Source: JBDZVM01 sp040255675 (GTDB lineage Bacteria; Actinomycetota; Actinomycetes; Acidothermales; Acidothermaceae). Taken from it: DNA of 64,000 nucleotides. A program made the translations under genes and the position numbers. Position 1 is the first letter of the stretch. Every line of letters begins with the position of its first letter. Positions 34,175 to 42,595 of the stretch are shown in pieces. The notes beneath the pieces were generated by a model. It saw only the letters and a list, made by a program, of their open reading frames with translations, made no database searches and was not told where the DNA came from. Location of the stretch: positions 1-64,000 of the forward strand of contig JBDZVM010000008.1 in the NCBI GenBank assembly GCA_040255675.1. Reading direction: 5' to 3'.

Positions 34175-35353
34175 TCACGCGCCCGGCAACCCGAGCTGGC
34201 GCGCGATCAGCATGCGTTGCACCTCGCTCGTGCCCTCGCCGATTTCGAGAATCTTCGAGTCACGCCAAAAGCGCGCCACCGGCGTCTCGTTCATGAATCC
34301 GTAGCCACCGTGAATTTGCGTAGCTTCACGCGCGTTCGTGACCGCGACGTCGGAGGCGTGGAGCTTGGCCATCGCGGCGTGCTCCTTGAACGGCTTACCG
34401 GCGAGCATGCGCGCCGCGGCGTCGTAGTAGGCGAGCCGCGCGGTATGCACCCGCACAGCCATGTCGGCGATCTTGAATTGGATGGCCTGAAACGAGCCGA
34501 TCGCCGCGCCGAACGCCGTCCGCTGCTTCGCGTATTTCACCGACTCGTCGAGGCAACCTTGCGCCAACCCGACGGCGAGGGCCGCGATGGCGATCCGGCC
34601 TTCGTCGAGGATTGACAGGAAGTTCGCGTACCCGCGACCGCGTTCTCCGAGCAGGTTCGAGTCGGGCACGCGGACGCCGGAGAGCGACACCTCGCGAGTG
34701 TCGGAGGCATGCCAGCCGACCTTGGAGTACGCCGCGGCGACCGACAGGCCGGGCGTCGGCACCGGCACGATGATCGAGGAAATGTCTTTGTGCCCGCCGG
34801 TCTCTCCCGTGACCGCGGTGACCGTAATCAGGCCGGTGATTCGCGTGCCGGCGTTGGTGATGAACGCCTTGGTGCCGTCGATCAACCAGTCGCCGCGGTC
34901 GAGCACCGCCTTCGTGCGGGTCGCGCCGGCGTCGCTGCCGCCGCCGGGCTCGGTGAGGCCGAACGCGCCGAGTCGTTCACCCGACGCGAGCTTGGGCAGC
35001 CACTCCTTGCGCTGGGCCTCGGTGCCGAAGCGGAAGATCGGCATCGCGCCCAGCGAGACCCCGGCCTCGAGGGTGATCGCGACCGAGGAGTCGACGCGGG
35101 CGAGCTCTTCGATCGCCAGGCACAGGGCGAAGTAGTCGCCGCCCATGCCCCCGTACTCCTCGGGAAACGGCAGCCCGAACAGGCCCATGCGGCCCATCTG
35201 GGCGACGATGTCGTAGGGGAACTCCTCGGCCTCGTCGAGCGCCGCGGCGCGCGGCGCCACGACGTCGCGGGCGAATTCCTCGACAGCGAGGCGAAGGGCG
35301 GCGTGTTCGTCGTCCAGCTGATAGTCGAAACGCGAGCTAGGCGTTGATGCCAC
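34175..35353 (-). CDS. Acyl-CoA dehydrogenase, paralogue 2
   Basis: 392-residue FAD acyl-CoA dehydrogenase. GTG start at 35353 with AGAGGTAA upstream. Motifs: PEEYGGMGGDYFAL, LTEPGGGSDAGATRTKA, KAFITNAGTRITG and KQRTAFGAAIGSFQAIQF; the C-terminal helix reads EIGEGTSEVQRMLIARQLG, with the usual Glu. Similar in size to the paralogue at 28.7 kb but clearly diverged. It leads the purK-purE unit and diverges from the GtrA gene. Confidence 0.93.
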   Translation of the reverse strand: MASTPSSRFDYQLDDEHAALRLAVEEFARDVVAPRAAALDEAEEFPYDIVAQMGRMGLFGLPFPEEYGGMGGDYFALCLAIEELARVDSSVAITLEAGVSLGAMPIFRFGTEAQRKEWLPKLASGERLGAFGLTEPGGGSDAGATRTKAVLDRGDWLIDGTKAFITNAGTRITGLITVTAVTGETGGHKDISSIIVPVPTPGLSVAAAYSKVGWHASDTREVSLSGVRVPDSNLLGERGRGYANFLSILDEGRIAIAALAVGLAQGCLDESVKYAKQRTAFGAAIGSFQAIQFKIADMAVRVHTARLAYYDAAARMLAGKPFKEHAAMAKLHASDVAVTNAREATQIHGGYGFMNETPVARFWRDSKILEIGEGTSEVQRMLIARQLGLPGA

Positions 35354-35526
35354 GGGTTACCTCTTTCTGGGAGGCCAACGCGGTCGGCGGTACGTGGGGG
35401 TTGTGCCCTCACTTCGAATCTTCGCACTTTTTGCCGGTAGTCTGAGAGGATCGCGTGCTCGCTACCTGCGGGTACATTCAATTGGCACTCGCGGCGCGGC
35501 GGGTGACAGACGCGATAGGGGAGTTC

Positions 35527-36006
35527 GTGGGCGTCGTCCAACTCTTGAAGAACCGCTTCGGGCACCTCATGGGCGAGGCGATCAGGTTCGGCACGGTCGG
35601 CGGTATCTCGTTCGTCATCGACTTCGGCTTGTTCAACGGCTTGTCGATGCCCGCCGGTCCGCTCGCGCACAAGGTGCTCACCTCGAAGGCGATCTCGACG
35701 ATCGTGGCGACCACCTTCGCCTACTTCGCCAACCGGCACTGGACCTGGAAAGACCGGGCCCGCTCCGGCCTCGGCCGCGAATACGTACTGTTCTTCGTGT
35801 TCAACGGCGTCGGTCTCGCGATCATGGAAGTTTGCCTGCTGATTTCGCGCTACGGCCTCGGCTTCGATAGCGCCCTGTCCAACAACATCTCGGCCTACGG
35901 ATTCGGCCTCGTGCTCGGCATGATTTTCCGGTTCTGGTCGTACCGGAAATGGGTTTTCATGGCGCCCCGACCGGCCAAGCCCGACGAAGCACCCGCGCGC
36001 GTCTAG
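35527..36006 (+). CDS. GtrA-family membrane protein
   Basis: 159 residues with four hydrophobic helices. GTG start at 35527 with AGGGGAG upstream; the frame is open to 35455 but lacks a ribosome site. FGTVGGISFVIDFGLFNGL, TTFAYFANRHWTWKD and the end of the last helix (FRFWSYRKWVF) are characteristic of GtrA/DPMS-type proteins, thought to move or support polyprenyl-phosphate sugars across the membrane. That would fit the envelope-glycan genes nearby. The linkage is inferred. Confidence 0.87.
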   Translation: MGVVQLLKNRFGHLMGEAIRFGTVGGISFVIDFGLFNGLSMPAGPLAHKVLTSKAISTIVATTFAYFANRHWTWKDRARSGLGREYVLFFVFNGVGLAIMEVCLLISRYGLGFDSALSNNISAYGFGLVLGMIFRFWSYRKWVFMAPRPAKPDEAPARV

Positions 36007-36014
36007 CGCCCAAC

Positions 36015-36076
36015 CTCCCGTGATCGCGAAGATTTTTCGGCACCTATGTGGGCATGAGTCTTCGCGATCATGGGAG
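36015..36076. repeat. Intergenic palindromic element, family B copy 2
   Basis: Arms 36015-36032 and 36059-36076 pair over 17 of 18 bases (CTCCC-TGATCGCGAAGA type) around a 26-base loop. It sits between the convergent ends of gtrA (36006) and the histidine kinase (36080), filling the whole intergenic space. A degenerate relative is at 28648-28699. Likely a two-way terminator or a dispersed REP-like element. Confidence 0.78.
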
Positions 36077-36079
36077 TAT

Positions 36080-37318
36080 TCATGGCGCCGGCGTTAAGAA
36101 GATCGAAAATACTGGCGGCCGTGCTTGACTCAGCTCGAGCCGCCCGCCGTCCGCCTCGATAAGATCACGAGCCAACGATAGGCCTAGACCAGTACTTGAC
36201 GAACTGCTGAACGAACGTTCGAAGATTCGTGACCGTACCTCGTCGGCAATTCCCTCGCCCTCGTCGCTGACGTCGACCACGATGTGATCGGCCGCGTGAC
36301 GGGTCGAGACGCGCACTGTGCCGCCGCCGTGCACGAGAGCATTCTCGATCAGGCTTGCCAGGGTCTGCCCGATGACGACGTGGTTGCCCGAGGCCTTCAA
36401 GCCGCGCTCGCCGTCGAGGGCCAGCACGCGCCCGACGCGCCGAAACGCCGGCGTCCACTCCTCACGCTGCTGCTCGACCACCCCGTCGACGTCGACGATC
36501 TCGACGTGATGCCGCGACCGCGACACGTGCGCGTGGTCGGTGAGCAGCGAGTCGACGACCTCCGTGAGCCGCTCGACCGCGGCGAGCGCGGCTGTCGCTT
36601 CCGCCTTCACGTCGCGGCGACCCGCCGTCGCGATGATTTCCTCGAGCCGGATCGACATCGCGGTGAGCGGCGTTCGGAGTTGATGCGACGCGTTCGCCGC
36701 GAGTTCGCGCTCGCCGCGCAAGAGCTGAGCGATTCGCTCCGCGCTGGCGTCGAGCATCCGCGCAACCTTGTCGATCTCCGGAACGCGATACCGACGCCCG
36801 TTCGGGCTGGGGTCGCCCGAACCGAGTCTTTCCGCCGCGGCGACGAGCTCTTCCAGCGGACTCCCGAGTCGCTTCGCCTGCAACGCCGCGAGCCCGACCG
36901 CCACGCCAAGCGCAACCCCGCCAAGGCAGGTCACCACCAGCCACATCGTGGCGACCTGATTGCGCACATCTTTATCGGACGCCGACACGGTGACGAGTTC
37001 GTTGTAGCCGCCACGCGCCGACGCCGTCAAAAAAGTGTCGTTGGGTATCGGCCCGACCGACACCGGAGAGCCATCGCCGAAGGTGACGGACACGTGCTGA
37101 TCGGCCGGCGCCATGGCGAGCAGCGCCGACGTGTCGAGCGGACGATCGGTTCCGCGTAATGCGTCGACCGCTGAAACCACACGTGCCGCCTCACGGTCAA
37201 GCCGCACCCGCGCCTCGTCGTGAATGAGCCAGGAGGCGACGACGCCGAGCGGCACGCCCAGCAGGATCACCGAAATCAGGGCGACCGCGAGCGTCGACAG
37301 GACGAGGCGTCTACGCAT
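36080..37318 (-). CDS. Sensor histidine kinase, HAMP-type
   Basis: 412 residues. Helix 1 (LVLSTLAVALISVILLGVP), an extracytoplasmic domain of about 100 residues, helix 2 (VATMWLVVTCLGGVALGVAV), then a HAMP region (LGSPLEELVAAAERLGSGD). The phosphorylation box is ANASHQLRTPLTAM; the ATP-binding part has LIENALVHGGGTVRV, DEGEGIADEVRSRIFERSF and TGLGLSLARDLIEADGGRL. It starts 22 bases after its response regulator. The signal sensed is unknown. Confidence 0.93.
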   Translation of the reverse strand: MRRRLVLSTLAVALISVILLGVPLGVVASWLIHDEARVRLDREAARVVSAVDALRGTDRPLDTSALLAMAPADQHVSVTFGDGSPVSVGPIPNDTFLTASARGGYNELVTVSASDKDVRNQVATMWLVVTCLGGVALGVAVGLAALQAKRLGSPLEELVAAAERLGSGDPSPNGRRYRVPEIDKVARMLDASAERIAQLLRGERELAANASHQLRTPLTAMSIRLEEIIATAGRRDVKAEATAALAAVERLTEVVDSLLTDHAHVSRSRHHVEIVDVDGVVEQQREEWTPAFRRVGRVLALDGERGLKASGNHVVIGQTLASLIENALVHGGGTVRVSTRHAADHIVVDVSDEGEGIADEVRSRIFERSFSSSSSTGLGLSLARDLIEADGGRLELSQARPPVFSIFLTPAP

Positions 37319-37340
37319 TGCCGGGGGTCATGTCAGCCGC

Positions 37341-38009
37341 CTAGTCGCTCTCGAAGCGGAAACCGACTCCCCGTACGGTTGTGAGATAACGCGGCGAGCC
37401 CACGTCCTCGCCGAGTTTGCGGCGAAGCCACGACACGTGCATGTCGAGTGTCTTCGTCGAACCCCACCAGCTCGCGCCCCAAACCTCGCGCATCAGCTGG
37501 TCGCGGGTCACCACCTTGCCCGCGTTGGCGAGCAAAACTCGCAGCAGGTCGAATTCCTTGGCGGTCAGATTGAGTTCTTGGTCGCCTTGCCACGCGCGGC
37601 GTGATTCGGCATCGATGCGAACGCCGTGCGCCTTCGGCAGCTCCGCGACGCCACGCCGCAAAAGCGCCCGCACGCGCGCCATGAATTCAGCGAGCCGGAA
37701 GGGCTTGGTGACGTAATCGTCGGCGCCCGCGTCGAGACCGACGACCGTGTCGACCTCGTCGCTTCGGGCGGTCAATACCAGCACCGGGAGCGCAAGGCCC
37801 GCTGCCCGCAGCCGGCGGCACACCTCGAGGCCGTCCATCCCGGGAAGCCCAAGATCGAGCACGAGCAAGTCGACGCCGCCGGTGAGCACCTGGTCGAGCG
37901 CTTGCGGCCCTTCAGGGCGGACGTCGACGTCGTACCCCTCGCGGCGCAAGGCGCGGGCGAGCGGGTCGGAGATCGACGTATCGTCCTCGGCGAGTAAGAC
38001 CGAACTCAT
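37341..38009 (-). CDS. OmpR-family response regulator
   Basis: 222 residues: receiver domain with LAEDDTSI (acidic pair), LLVLDLGLPGMDGLE (phospho-acceptor Asp) and VTKPFRLAEF (conserved Lys), then a winged-helix DNA-binding domain (NLTAKEFDLLRVLLANAGKV, HVSWLRRKLGED). Partner of the kinase at 36080-37318. No ribosome binding site precedes the ATG, and a TAGCAT -10-like box ends only eight bases upstream, so translation may be leaderless. Confidence 0.94.
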   Translation of the reverse strand: MSSVLLAEDDTSISDPLARALRREGYDVDVRPEGPQALDQVLTGGVDLLVLDLGLPGMDGLEVCRRLRAAGLALPVLVLTARSDEVDTVVGLDAGADDYVTKPFRLAEFMARVRALLRRGVAELPKAHGVRIDAESRRAWQGDQELNLTAKEFDLLRVLLANAGKVVTRDQLMREVWGASWWGSTKTLDMHVSWLRRKLGEDVGSPRYLTTVRGVGFRFESD

Positions 38010-38017
38010 GACTAATG

Positions 38018-38042
38018 ATGCTAGGGCTTGAACGGATTTTGA
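38018..38042 (-). promoter_or_regulatory. Candidate promoter and direct-repeat operator of the response regulator
   Basis: Minus-strand TAGCAT (38023-38018) could be a -10 element for a near-leaderless transcript. Just upstream two TTGA/TCAA blocks (plus strand 38028-38031 and 38039-38042) are 11 bases apart, the spacing used by OmpR-type regulators on DNA, which suggests autoregulation. Confidence 0.35.
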
Positions 38043-38081
38043 CTAGTACCTGCGATTACAAAGATTCAGCAAAACCCGAGA

Positions 38082-38114
38082 ATTACGCCGGACGGGTGGT
38101 TACACCGGCGTAAT
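38082..38114 (-). terminator. Hairpin at the end of the acyl-CoA carboxylase gene
   Basis: A perfect 10-base inverted repeat, ATTACGCCGG (38082-38091) and CCGGCGTAAT (38105-38114), with a 13-base loop that contains the gene's stop codon. A strong GC-rich stem without a clear U-tract. It separates the carboxylase gene from the downstream response regulator on the same strand. Confidence 0.55.
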
Positions 38115-39626
38115 GCCGTGCCGTCGGCGCGAAAAGGAGCGGTCTTTCGTGCGAGCTACCGCCAGCCGGCTGACGAGTTGAGCACGCAAATCCTCCGGCT
38201 CGACGATGTCGTCGACCACCAGCTCCGACGCGAGGCGCACGATGTCGATGTCTTGCTCGTATTCCGCGCGCAGCCGGTCGACGGTAGCCGCGCGTTCTTC
38301 GTCGTCCGATATGGCTTGCAAACGTTTAGCGTGGACGGCGTTCACCGCGGCTTCGGCCCCCATCACCGCGATCTTAGCCGTAGGCAACGCCAGGGTAGCA
38401 TCGGGCTCGAAACCCGGGCCGGCCATCGCATAAAGTCCGGCACCGTAGGCCTTGCGAACGATGACCGAGAACTTGGGGACGGTCGCCTCAGAAACCGCGC
38501 TGATCATCTTCGCGCCGTGCCGGATGATGCCTTGCTTTTCGACCGCGGCGCCGACCATGAATCCGGGAACGTCGGCGAGAAACACCAGTGGCACATTGAA
38601 CGCGTCGCACAGCTGAATGAAACGGGTCGCCTTGTCGGCCGAATCGACGAACAGCACGCCACCTTTGTGCAACGGATTGTTGGCGACGACGCCGATCGCC
38701 TGGCCATCGAGCCGAGCGAACCCGACCACGATTTCTTTCGCCCACAGCCGGTGGATTTCGAAAAAGCTTCCGGCATCGACGAGCCCGCGCACGAAACGCA
38801 CCATGTCGAACGCGCGCCGCTCGTTTTCGGGCACGAGGGCACGCAAATCGATCGGCTCGGGGTCGTTGGGCGTTTCCGCCGGAGGATCGTGCCGCCAATT
38901 CGACGGCAAGTACGACAAGTAGCGCCGGACGACGTCGAGCGCCTCGTGTTCGGTGTTGACCAACACGTGGCCGACACCAGACTCGGCGCAGTGCACGCGG
39001 GCGCCGCCCATCTGTTCGAGGGTGGTCTTTTCGCCGGTGACCATCTCGACCATGCGGTCGGAGCCCAAGTACATCGACGCGTTGCCGTCGACCATGGCGA
39101 CCAGGTCGCAAAACGCGGGAATGTAGGCGCCGCCCGCCGCGCTCGGGCCGAAAAGGGCGCACACCTGCGGAATCGACCCGCTCGCCTTGACCTGGCTGTA
39201 GAAGAGGTGGCCGGCGCCGCGGCGTCCGGGAAACATGGCCACCTGATCGGTGATGCGCGCACCCGCGGAGTCGACCAGGTACACCATCGGAATACCCGTC
39301 TTGTAAGCGAATTCGGTGATGCGGAGCATCTTTTCGACGGTGCGCGCGCCCCACGAGCCGGCCTTCACCGTGGAGTCGTTGGCCAGCAGGGCTACCGGGC
39401 GGCCGTCGATAGTCGCCGTACCGGTGACGACGCCGTCGGCAGGCAACCCACCCGCGAGCACATTAGCGAACGCGGCGTCTTCGACGAAGGAGCCGTCGTC
39501 GACGAGGTATCTGACGCGTTCACGCGCGAACAGCTTGCCCTTGGCGGCGTTCGCCTCGTGGTAACGCGCGCCACCGCCGCCTTCGATCTCGCGGCGTAAT
39601 TTCGAAGGTTCGAGCGGTTCGGCCAC
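38100..39626 (-). CDS. Acyl-CoA carboxylase beta (carboxyltransferase) subunit
   Basis: Transfers CO2 from biotin to an acyl-CoA. GTG start at 39626 (509 residues); the frame runs on to 39893 but that extension is Arg/Pro-rich and not protein-like. Motifs: FARERVRYLVDDGSF, VYLVDSAGARI, GPSAAGGAYIPAF, GGVLFVDSADKATRFIQLCD, DVPGFMVGAAVEKQGIIRHGAK (quoted in part) and KAYGAGLYAM. Acetyl-, propionyl- or methylcrotonyl-CoA specificity cannot be settled from sequence by eye. No biotin carboxylase subunit is nearby; the biotin ligase BirA is at 58.2 kb. Confidence 0.92.
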   Translation of the reverse strand: MAEPLEPSKLRREIEGGGGARYHEANAAKGKLFARERVRYLVDDGSFVEDAAFANVLAGGLPADGVVTGTATIDGRPVALLANDSTVKAGSWGARTVEKMLRITEFAYKTGIPMVYLVDSAGARITDQVAMFPGRRGAGHLFYSQVKASGSIPQVCALFGPSAAGGAYIPAFCDLVAMVDGNASMYLGSDRMVEMVTGEKTTLEQMGGARVHCAESGVGHVLVNTEHEALDVVRRYLSYLPSNWRHDPPAETPNDPEPIDLRALVPENERRAFDMVRFVRGLVDAGSFFEIHRLWAKEIVVGFARLDGQAIGVVANNPLHKGGVLFVDSADKATRFIQLCDAFNVPLVFLADVPGFMVGAAVEKQGIIRHGAKMISAVSEATVPKFSVIVRKAYGAGLYAMAGPGFEPDATLALPTAKIAVMGAEAAVNAVHAKRLQAISDDEERAATVDRLRAEYEQDIDIVRLASELVVDDIVEPEDLRAQLVSRLAVARTKDRSFSRRRHGITPV

Positions 39627-39718
39627 ACCAGCGAATGTATCGCGGGGAAAGCCGGGCGACGCGGTTCGCGCGCCGACCCGTTCGTCGCCTCGCCGGGCCA
39701 TCCGCCACGATGGTCGCC

Positions 39719-40405
39719 ATGACGTCTGTCTCCGGCCACCCCGACCCGCCAGGCGACGCGCCATGGGCGATGCCGATCGTCGTCCGGGTCGAGAAAGGTT
39801 CGGAGCCCGACGCGGTGGCGGTCGCCGAGGCGGTGGCCATCGCGGTCGTGCGGCTGCTCGACGACCCTCGGTCGGCGGACGGCGAGTGGGCACCGTGCGT
39901 CGGGCGCTGGCTCGACGGCCGGATTCGCAAGGTTGCGCGACGGGCCCGAGGTGCTCGGTGGGAAGCGGCCGCGGGATTGCCCGGCATCACCGTGAGCCAT
40001 CAGGGCGCGACCGCGCGGGCGTTTGTGCCGACGTCGACAGCTGCCGTACCGCCAGCGATCGCCAAGCTGCAGGTCTCAGGGCTCGAGTTGGCGCCTGGCA
40101 CGCCGTCGCCGCCGCGGCCGGGCGCTTTGCCGATTGCGCTCACGCCGCATGTGGCGATGTCGCCGCTCAAAGCCGCCGTTCAGGTGGCGCACGCCGCTCA
40201 ACTGGCTCGTGACGCGCTGGCCGTTCGAGGTGACGTCGAGCCCGACCTTCAAACCTGGCGCGCGACCGGGTTCGACGTCCGGCTTGTTCGACCAGACGCC
40301 GACGAGTGGGCGCGGTTCGCGACGTCGGCGGCGGTCGTGGTGCGAGACGCGGGCTTCACCGAGATTCCGCCTGGCACCCGCACCGCGGTTGCGCTCTGGC
40401 GCTAA
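39719..40405 (+). CDS. Peptidyl-tRNA hydrolase-like protein
   Basis: 228 residues. IVVRVEKGSEPDAVAVAEA and HVAMSPLKAAVQVAHAAQLA, with the central HDG-less segment RWLDGRIRKVARRARGARWE, match an actinobacterial group annotated as peptidyl-tRNA hydrolase related to archaeal Pth2. Two ATG choices (39710 and 39719) have no clear ribosome site; I use the second. Its TAA overlaps the Uma2 TAG tail-to-tail on CTAA (40402-40405). Confidence 0.72.
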   Translation: MTSVSGHPDPPGDAPWAMPIVVRVEKGSEPDAVAVAEAVAIAVVRLLDDPRSADGEWAPCVGRWLDGRIRKVARRARGARWEAAAGLPGITVSHQGATARAFVPTSTAAVPPAIAKLQVSGLELAPGTPSPPRPGALPIALTPHVAMSPLKAAVQVAHAAQLARDALAVRGDVEPDLQTWRATGFDVRLVRPDADEWARFATSAAVVVRDAGFTEIPPGTRTAVALWR

Positions 40406-40959
40406 ACGACCAGGTCTGACGGGCGAAGACTGAGCCGCAGCGGCTCCTCGACGGCGATTTCGGTGTCGCCGGTGGCGTGGGCGACCATGTCAAGCGTCGC
40501 CGCGTCGCTTAGCCGGTAGACCGCGATTCGCGGCGTCTCGGGATCGACGATCCAGTAATGCCGCAGCCCCGCCCGCGCGTATTCACGCCGCTTGGCTACG
40601 ACGTCGCGCTCGAACGAGGTCGGCGACAAAATCTCCACCGCGAGCAGTGGCGGCTCCGTGAGCCGGGGCGCCCGCGCCTGCGAACGCTCGATCACCACGA
40701 CGTCGGGCTCGCGAATCTGCAACCTGGGCCGCTCCCACAACAACCAGTCGAACGGCGCCGGCAAGACCACAAGATCAGGCGGGCAGGCATCGCGCAACAG
40801 ACCCCACACCGAGGCAAGCGTGAACTGGTGAGGGCCGCCAGGCGACGGGCTCATCACCGGCACCCCGTCGACGACCTCGTAATGCTCCTCGTCGGGGCGC
40901 TCCTCGACCCAGGCCAGGTAGTCGTCGAGCGAGCTGAACGGCTCTTCGAGCAGCTGCAC
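40402..40959 (-). CDS. Uma2-family (DUF820) endonuclease-like protein
   Basis: About 185 residues with the restriction-endonuclease-like fold of Uma2 proteins: HYEVVDGVPVMSPSPGGPHQ at the start, IREPDVVVIE (the PD of the PD-(D/E)xK core), PLLAVEILSPTSFERDVVAK (ExL/K part) and YWIVDPETPRIAVYRL. The start is taken as the GTG at 40959 with GGGGAGG upstream; GTG 40992 would add 11 residues. Uma2 proteins are common in cyanobacteria and actinobacteria and their cellular role is unknown. Confidence 0.87.
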   Translation of the reverse strand: MQLLEEPFSSLDDYLAWVEERPDEEHYEVVDGVPVMSPSPGGPHQFTLASVWGLLRDACPPDLVVLPAPFDWLLWERPRLQIREPDVVVIERSQARAPRLTEPPLLAVEILSPTSFERDVVAKRREYARAGLRHYWIVDPETPRIAVYRLSDAATLDMVAHATGDTEIAVEEPLRLSLRPSDLVV

Positions 40960-41103
40960 CGCCGGACCTCCCCGTCGTGATGGCGTGCCCACATTCTGCC
41001 TCCGATCGCGTGCCGTCGCGACTCGATCGTGGCAGTAACGTGCCGCCTTGATCCACTAACGCGAGCGACCTGTGGAGGGCGTCTGAAACGGCTGTGGAAA
41101 GCG

Positions 41104-41119
41104 GCGTTCCGCGGAACGC
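41104..41119. promoter_or_regulatory. Perfect 16-base palindrome upstream of the Uma2 gene
   Basis: GCGTTCCGCGGAACGC is exactly self-complementary. It lies 8 bases past the stop of the fructosamine-kinase-like gene and 145 bases before the Uma2 start. It could be an operator for a dimeric regulator or a short terminator stem; the surrounding 40960-41127 holds nothing else I can support. Confidence 0.4.
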
Positions 41120-41127
41120 GCGACGCG

Positions 41128-41943
41128 TCAGGCGGCCAACGCCGCTGCCGCCGCCTCCGCGGCCCGCGCGCCGTAGTGGCCGCCGAACAAGGTGGCATGC
41201 ACCAGCAACGGATGCAGCTGGTGCAGCGGCACACGTTCTCGCCAACCGTCGGCAAGCGGCGAAACCTCTTGATACGCCTCAAGAATCGTCTCCAACCGTG
41301 GAGCGCCGAAAAGTCGCAGCATCGCCAGGTCTGTTTCTCGGTGACCGCCGTGCGCACTCGCGGCATCGACCAGCCACACCGCGTCGTCCGCGCCCCACAA
41401 GAGATTTCCCGACCATAAGTCACCGTGGATGCGCGCGGGCGGTTCGGGCGGGCCGGCGACGTCATCGATGCGTTCGCACAAGCGCTCGACCACTCTGCGC
41501 TCGTGTGGCAATAAGTCCTTCAAATAAGGAAAAATCCGGTGCTTCACGTAGAACGCGGCCCACGTTTCCTCGGAGTTGTTCGAAAGCGGCAGGCTTCCGA
41601 TGAAGCCGTCGCGCGGCGCGCCGAACCCAGCGGGACGTGTGGCGTGCAGCGTGGCCAACCGGCGACCGAATTCCTCAGCGGCCGCCAGCGACGGAGCGCC
41701 CGGTTCGACCCAGTCGAGCACGAGGCCGTCGTCCCCTACCGCGACGATGCCTGGAACGGGCGGCGCGCCGTCGACTCGAAGCATCGTCAGGCCGCGCTCT
41801 TCCGCGGCAAAGAACCCGGACGGCGCGTTAGCCAGCGTCTTAGCGAATACCGGGTGCCCACAATGCCTTGCTTTGAACGCCTGACAGATATCGCCGCCCG
41901 AGGTCGGCCGCACATCATCGAGCACCAGGTTCGCAATACGCAT
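41128..41943 (-). CDS. Fructosamine kinase / ketosamine-3-kinase family protein
   Basis: 271 residues. ATG at 41943 with AAGGTGGG upstream; the frame extends to 42123 but that overlaps the divergent GNAT gene. It contains VFAKTLANAPSGFFAAEERGL, the nucleotide-region LPLSNNSEETWAAFYVKHR (quoted in part), the kinase catalytic HGDLWSGNLLW and the WLVDAAS-HGGHRETDLAM region. The usual DPA is here DAA, so one family-typical residue differs. These kinases repair glycated amines or act as aminoglycoside-phosphotransferase-like enzymes. Confidence 0.88.
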   Translation of the reverse strand: MRIANLVLDDVRPTSGGDICQAFKARHCGHPVFAKTLANAPSGFFAAEERGLTMLRVDGAPPVPGIVAVGDDGLVLDWVEPGAPSLAAAEEFGRRLATLHATRPAGFGAPRDGFIGSLPLSNNSEETWAAFYVKHRIFPYLKDLLPHERRVVERLCERIDDVAGPPEPPARIHGDLWSGNLLWGADDAVWLVDAASAHGGHRETDLAMLRLFGAPRLETILEAYQEVSPLADGWRERVPLHQLHPLLVHATLFGGHYGARAAEAAAAALAA

Positions 41944-42010
41944 AAGGGCTACCCACCTTCGATGCGGTAGTGAGCTGGACCGACGACACCCGGATCGCCA
42001 TGATGCGATT

Positions 42011-42595
42011 GTGCCCACGCATGTGATACCGGCGATCGCGCCTGATGCCCTCGATCGGCCGCCGCCGACGTTGCATGCCCAAGAGTTGACTTTGCGGCCG
42101 TGGCGACCGTCGGACGCCGCCAACGTCGCGACGGCGTACCAGGATCCCGCGATTCAGCGCTGGCATGCACGTTCGCTAACCGAGGTCGAAGCTGTGGAGT
42201 GGATCGCCTCGATGCGGCAGCGATGGGTATCGGGTACCGGAATCAGCTGGGCCGTGCTGCGCGAGGCAGAGCTGGTCGGCCATATCGGCTTCAAGGCATT
42301 CAATCTCGCGGACGGAGTAGCCGAAACGACGTACTGGGTAGTTGCACCAGCCCGCGGCCACAACATTGCTCCACGGGCCTTGCTCATTAGCTGCCAATGG
42401 ATGTTCGATGCCATCGGTTTTCGCCGCCTCGAACTCAGGCACTCGACGCTCAATGGGTCGTCGTGTCGAGTTGCGGCCAAAACAGGGTTCACTGCCGAGG
42501 GAGTCTTGCGCCAGCAAGCACGGCACGCCGACGGCTGGCACGACATGCACCTGCACGCCCGACTCGCGGGAGATCAATTCGTTTCGGTCGGCTGA
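42011..42595 (+). CDS. GNAT-family N-acetyltransferase (RimJ/RimL-like)
   Basis: 194 residues. LTLRPWRPSDAANVATAY is the usual opening strand and helix, LVGHIGFKAFNLADGVAETT the central strands, APRALLISCQWMFDAIGF the acetyl-CoA-binding helix region and LNGSSCRVAAKTGFTAEG the C-terminal part. GTG start at 42011; an ATG lies only a few bases later in another frame. Substrate unknown. Its last 22 bases overlap the convergent phosphatase gene. Confidence 0.87.
   Translation: MPTHVIPAIAPDALDRPPPTLHAQELTLRPWRPSDAANVATAYQDPAIQRWHARSLTEVEAVEWIASMRQRWVSGTGISWAVLREAELVGHIGFKAFNLADGVAETTYWVVAPARGHNIAPRALLISCQWMFDAIGFRRLELRHSTLNGSSCRVAAKTGFTAEGVLRQQARHADGWHDMHLHARLAGDQFVSVG

Noticed and set aside
39627..39893. 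N-terminal extension of the carboxylase beta subunit
   Set aside because: The extra 89 residues are Arg/Pro-rich, unlike the family, and overlap the divergent Pth-like gene; the protein aligns from the GTG at 39626.
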